DNA of 64,000 nucleotides from Trema orientale (lineage: Eukaryota; Streptophyta; Magnoliopsida; Rosales; Cannabaceae). The stretch spans positions 638,297-702,296 of the forward strand of contig JXTC01000028.1 of NCBI GenBank assembly GCA_002914845.1. Direction: 5' to 3'. The notes below the pieces were generated by a model. That model was not told the DNA's origin and made no database searches. It saw only the letters and a list, made by a program, of their open reading frames with translations. The position numbers and the translations under genes are program-made. Positions 59,316-64,000 of this stretch are shown one piece after another (position 1 is the stretch's first letter; each line of letters starts with the position of its first letter).

Positions 59316-59856
59316 CAAATGTAATTATGAAAACTTTTAAGGATCTGCAAACTTACCAAGTGTCAATTGTAGAAAGTAAGTCAAACAAATACAGTGTGAT
59401 TGGAATTGATATCGCTATATGTGCTTCAGTACGTACCCATATAGGAACAACAAATAGTGAATTTTAAATAATTATATGATATCATTATCTTATAATTATC
59501 TGGTTGTAAGTCCAATAATAATATAGCAGATGAGAACGCAATCATACAATAGGCACTATATAAAGTGAATATTCTTTTTCCCTATAAACTCGTTCTTTTT
59601 CCCCTCAATTTGTACAAAACCCCCATTTTTACAGATTTATCCAAAACTCCCAAATTGGAAGAAAGAGACTAGTAATCAACCGGAGAAACAGAAGAATGAG
59701 ATACTAGAATTAAAATAAAAATTGAATACAAATTAGAGAAAGGATCGGTTGTACCAGATGGAAGGATATGGTCCAGACACAAAGGTTTGAGATTTTTTTT
59801 TTTAATTAAAAAAGGATTGCCATCAGAAACTTGCCCCTCCTTCATAGACTTCTTTA

Positions 59857-59970
<114 letters not shown>

Positions 59971-62871
59971 TCAAAGAAAACCATATACCATTTAGAATCA
60001 ATAGAACTCCATCAATAGAAAAAAAATGTAAAGCGGATAAGGTTGGACACAAAGAACCAACAACTTAGTAACTAACATTTTAAAATAAATAACTACAAAA
60101 AAATGAGAGATGGGGGACCTGTAAAAGTCGACCGATTTGAGCTTCGCGGTTGAAATCATGGTTGCCGATTATGGTGTGGATTTCAGGCTAGAGAGAGAGA
60201 TGTGACTGAGCCAACTCTCTGTGAGTCCAACTCTTTCCCATGATCTGTGCCCACACATATTTGCCTTGCCTAGACCTCCCTAATGGCCCTGTACGCCACT
60301 TCTTGAAGCTCCGCATAGCCCAAAACCCAAATGATATGAAAATCTGAAATATAAAATCCAAAAAAAAAAAATTCTGAAACTTGTTAAATTATAGGAAATT
60401 ACTAATAAATTCAACACATTTATGAGCAAAAATCTCATTAAACAACAACAAATTGTTCACATTATAGAGAAACATATTCAAAATGGCCAACATCTAAAAC
60501 ATAAAATAAAAATTCAAAATTTTCGGAAAATAATCAGTTAAAATCAAAGCCCAATGCAAAATTATCCAGATTCTAGTGAAAATTATAATTTTAATCTACT
60601 TGAATTACCTTAATGTTTACTTCGCCGTAATCATAATCGGAATAAATGAAATGGGAAATGAAAGGAAGAAAAATAGAGGGGAATCAGAATATCATTTATA
60701 TTACGTTGTTTACTTTAAATTTATGAGAAAAGGAATCAAAATCATTAGAACACTATTCATATGTTTACTTAACACAAGAAACATAATGGGAATGCTATAA
60801 TTGACTGAATTATAGATATTTTGAGAATAAAATTATATTTTAATATTTTAATTATAAATAGATAGATAAAAGTCTTTACAAATAATGATATTCCTTAGGA
60901 TGTTAGGAGGGGAAGCATTCCCATTCCTTTCCCCTAATTTTATGTGGACACCACACAGTTCTCCCATTCCCATATTTTGATAAACAACTAAATGAGAATC
61001 ATTACCACATATATGATTCTCATTACCCTTAAGTAAAATGGCCAGAAATCACGGTGAAATGGTGGAGACGGTGTCGCACACGCAAAATGGGGGTCTTTCG
61101 TTCGAAAGATATATGAGGGATGTAATATATCCCTAATAATAATAATAATAAAAAAAATGTCACATTTTAGTTTAGGATCATTTCACGTTGCGTTTTATGT
61201 GACCGGATTTATGTATCACGTCACTTTTTCAGCGACGTGATCCGACCCGTTTTCTGTCGTTGGAAAAGCGACATGGAAGCCCAATATTTTGGGCCTTAGT
61301 TCGTCCTTGCTAACGCTACGTAAAAGGCTCATCTTCTTTTTTTGTCGCTTTTTCCATGACGTTGTAGGCCATATATTTTCCACATCGCACGACTTCAAAA
61401 ATCGACCTGTATATAGTGACGTCTTTACCCTTTTTTCTAATAGTGCGCAACGAAAATAAGGCAAATCAGAGCTAAAACGAAGAAATGACGCATTCAGGAA
61501 GCCACAGTGCCAAACCAGTAAAAAAGTAGCACTGCATCACCAAAAATGATGCCGCAGCGCCATCATCTACGTCTTAGGTCAATAATTGACAGCCGAGATC
61601 AATTTTTGGACGATCCAAGGGTCCAGATTTGGCCTGCTTTAAGTTTGTAAGAGCCACCTCTTTAAAACCCTATCTCTGGGGTTGAAAGAGGCCTGTTAGG
61701 ATAGAGAGAAAGAGAGAGTGGCAGCCATAAAAAGAGAGGAAAAAGAGGAAAAAGAAGATGAATATATGCTCACCTACTCCAATTCTTGATTTTCTCATCA
61801 ACATCAACATCATAGTATGTTCTTACGTTTTTCTCTTCATTTTTTTTGTGAGTTTTTCATTATATTTTTCATATTTAGAGAGTGATATTATTGAGAGCAA
61901 ATCTTTGAGGGAGGATTCAAGAGAGCAAAAACCAAGTTTGGAGGAGATTGACAATCTCCATGAACACCTTCAAGCTCTTCAAACAGAGGGAATTCTCTTC
62001 GATATTTTGTATTTCTTAAATTCATTGTATTAAAATTTTATTGCTCTCAATTTATACCATGAACTAACTTCTTTTTTGTCTAGTTTTACTATGTGAACCA
62101 ACTTTGAATCTTTTGTTTGTTTATTTCTCTCCTTTTTCATTAATCAAATCCATTGTTGAGTTATTTGTTTTACTTTATACTTATTGCTTTTATTTAATTG
62201 ATCACTAGATAGATTGTTGAGTGAAACCTTTATGAACTTGGGAAAGGGAATTTAGGTTTGAACATAGGTAGAATAACATAAGATCACCTAATGTGGGGTG
62301 AGTTTGCATAGGATAGGAATATACCTATATGACTTGTGCAACTTTTGTATGAGAATAATTAAACTTAATGAATCTAGTCAATTTATGTTAGGAGTAACAT
62401 ATTAGCTTGTCTAGGTATTTTCACTTATGTATTGGAAAGGAGTTTGTGAATACATTTGAATTCTCGATTGACAACTCTAGTAGATTAATTAATATAAGAG
62501 CGGAATTAGGATATTGTGTGTTTAAAGAATAGTTAGAGAATTAGTAAACCTAGACATTTTTTTTATTGCTTGCTTTTATTTATTTTGCATCATAGTTTAG
62601 TTTTCTTTATTTTATTATTTTTACAATCAAATTACATTTGTTTGGATAAAGTTAAGATTGACCAATTTTTATACTTAGCATTGACTTAGAAATCAATCAT
62701 CGTAGGTTCGACACTCTAACTCCTAAATCTATATTACTTGTGACCGTGTGTACTTCTACAGGAATGCGTGAGTATAATTTATAGTTGCACATTCCAACTA
62801 ACAGCAAGAACTGTATTCCGATTTTATTTTCATCTTTGCCTTTTTTCCCCCTTCTACATCATTTATCTCCT

Positions 62872-64000
62872 TGATGAGTGAGTTATTTACTGATAAATCA
62901 AGTACCTTTTAAGTTCAAATAATTATGCATTTTCAAACAATTTTGTTAGCTTAATGTGTTTTTGAGTATTTTTGTAGATTTCAAAAATACGTGAGAATCG
63001 GGGTGGAAATATGGCAAAAATGGGAATTTTGAAGCTTCTTAGATGAAGCCATAATCAAAAGCGGCAAACCAATGCGAGTTGCATACGAAACGAAACAAAA
63101 ATGGGTGAAAAAATGCACCTCTAGCAGAGAATATGGCGCAGCTGTGCCACTAAACCAGTTGCATCACCTCCTATTATTAGCCGTTGTGGAACTGCGTAAC
63201 AAGGGTTACACAGGTGGGCCAATTCTCACTGAATACTCGATTTACTTCAATATTTTTGATCCAATGGCCAAAATTCAACCACTTTTGGAGCTCTATATAT
63301 ACTCACTTAATCTACAAATCCTAGTGTGGAGAATTGAAAAAGAAAAAAAAAACAAAAGATGGAAGCAAACAATTCCTAGAGAGATAAAGCTTGGAGTTAG
63401 AGATTTCTAAAAGAAAAATTAGGAGAGATTCATGAAAATTTAAAGACTTAAAACTCATCTTTATAAGAGTTTTTCTTTTCTTTTCTCTCTACTCTTCTCT
63501 ATAGAACTTTGTATTTGGAATATTTTGTGAAACATTTTCATTTATGGATTTCTTATTGAGATTAATCATGGATTCTATCGTGTTTGGCTAGATTTTCTAT
63601 GCTAGGATTTGATGCACCCCTGTTACACATGTTTGGATTATTTTATTTATTGTTAGTCTATATTCTATTTTTTATTCATTTATGTTTCTCTATACTTATT
63701 GCTTCTAATTTATTTGGCCAATGAATTAGTTGAACTTAGATTGTGAATTTGATGCTCGGGAGAGATTGATTTCATAATCTAGAATTGAGAAACATAGTTT
63801 AGCTTATTGTGAGATCGGGAAGAGATCAACGCCCAAATAATCTCTTTGAGTTTTTAGAGTATTGTGAGACCGGAAGGTGAGCGCTACCCTGACTTCCACT
63901 TAAGGGTTTGGACTTAATGAATACTTAAATAATCGGGTTATATCGGGATATTATCTCATTTGGCGCTTAGGAGAGGTAATGAGGTTAGATTAGGTCTCTT
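62872..64000 (+). mobile_element. LTR of a second Athila/Tat-like element, runs off the window
   Basis: It begins TGATGAGTGAGTTATTTACT, close to the TGATGAG start of Tat/Ogre-type LTRs. Organisation follows the LTR at 51787: a GC palindrome unit (TGGCGCAGCTGTGCCA at 63134-63149), a TATA box (ctatatata, about 63291), an A/G-rich probable 5' transcript region, then the 'gggagagattgatttcataatctagaattg'-like region typical of U5 in this group. The sequence is different enough from 51787 to be another family. Neither the end of the LTR nor an interior is within the window. The 112-codon frame at 63072-63410 is not considered a gene. Confidence 0.6.

Noticed and set aside
59177..59467. Tyr/Ile-repeat frames on both strands
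   Set aside because: Produced by the TA microsatellite.
63072..63410. 112-codon frame near the right edge
   Set aside because: It runs across the U3/TATA/R part of an LTR, including the palindrome unit; no domain seen.

Overview
The window looks like nuclear DNA of a flowering plant, probably a eudicot. It is AT-rich, full of TA, CT and poly-A/T runs, and dominated by transposable elements of plant type: Ty1/copia and Ty3/gypsy LTR elements, CACTA, hAT-like and Mutator-like DNA elements, and MITEs. There are no bacterial operons, no rRNA or tRNA genes, and no CRISPR array. A 58-base run of N at 21479-21536 marks an assembly gap. Only one ordinary host protein gene is well supported: an intronless single C2H2 zinc-finger repressor-type transcription factor at 33078-33659 (+).

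Left third (1-20.5 kb): AT-rich spacer with degenerate tandem repeats (323-760; 3500-5000) and many non-autonomous DNA transposons. Several have target-site duplications (TSDs) readable by eye: a hAT-like element at 2050-2795 (7 of 8 bp), a short inverted-repeat element at 5369-5549 (9 bp), a hAT-like element at 11300-12223 (8 bp) and a Mutator-like element with repetitive ends at 13389-14921 (9 bp). A MITE family occurs five times. A 2.46-kb solo LTR (17956-20413) carries a perfect 5-bp TSD.

Middle (20.5-44.7 kb): a CACTA-like element (20557-28557) was interrupted by a copia retrotransposon on the minus strand (21292-27780, TSD AAAGG). The zinc-finger gene follows in a relatively element-poor stretch of about 11 kb (roughly 28.6-39.6 kb). 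Then come a dispersed inverted-repeat element, a young 0.66-kb tandem duplication (40078-41395) and a Tourist-like MITE (41692-42098).

Right third (44.7-64 kb): a second, more decayed copy of the same copia family (44685-50776, minus), a 1-kb slice with a candidate small secreted-peptide frame (50969-51223, minus), an Athila/Tat-like LTR element (51787-62803, TSD GCAAG) whose right LTR is split by a 5.1-kb CACTA element (56336-61445, TSD CGC), and the start of another Tat/Athila-like LTR running off the window at 62872.

The most unusual signal is an array of nine GC-rich 16-bp palindromes (consensus TGGCGCYGCRGCGCCA) in the leader of the first copia element, spaced alternately about 22 and 29 bp. 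The sister copia copy carries a different palindrome family (TCGGTCGACCGA type) at the same place, and single units of the first motif occur in the U3 part of the unrelated gypsy-type LTRs. This may be an RNA dimerisation/packaging or regulatory module, but that is inference.
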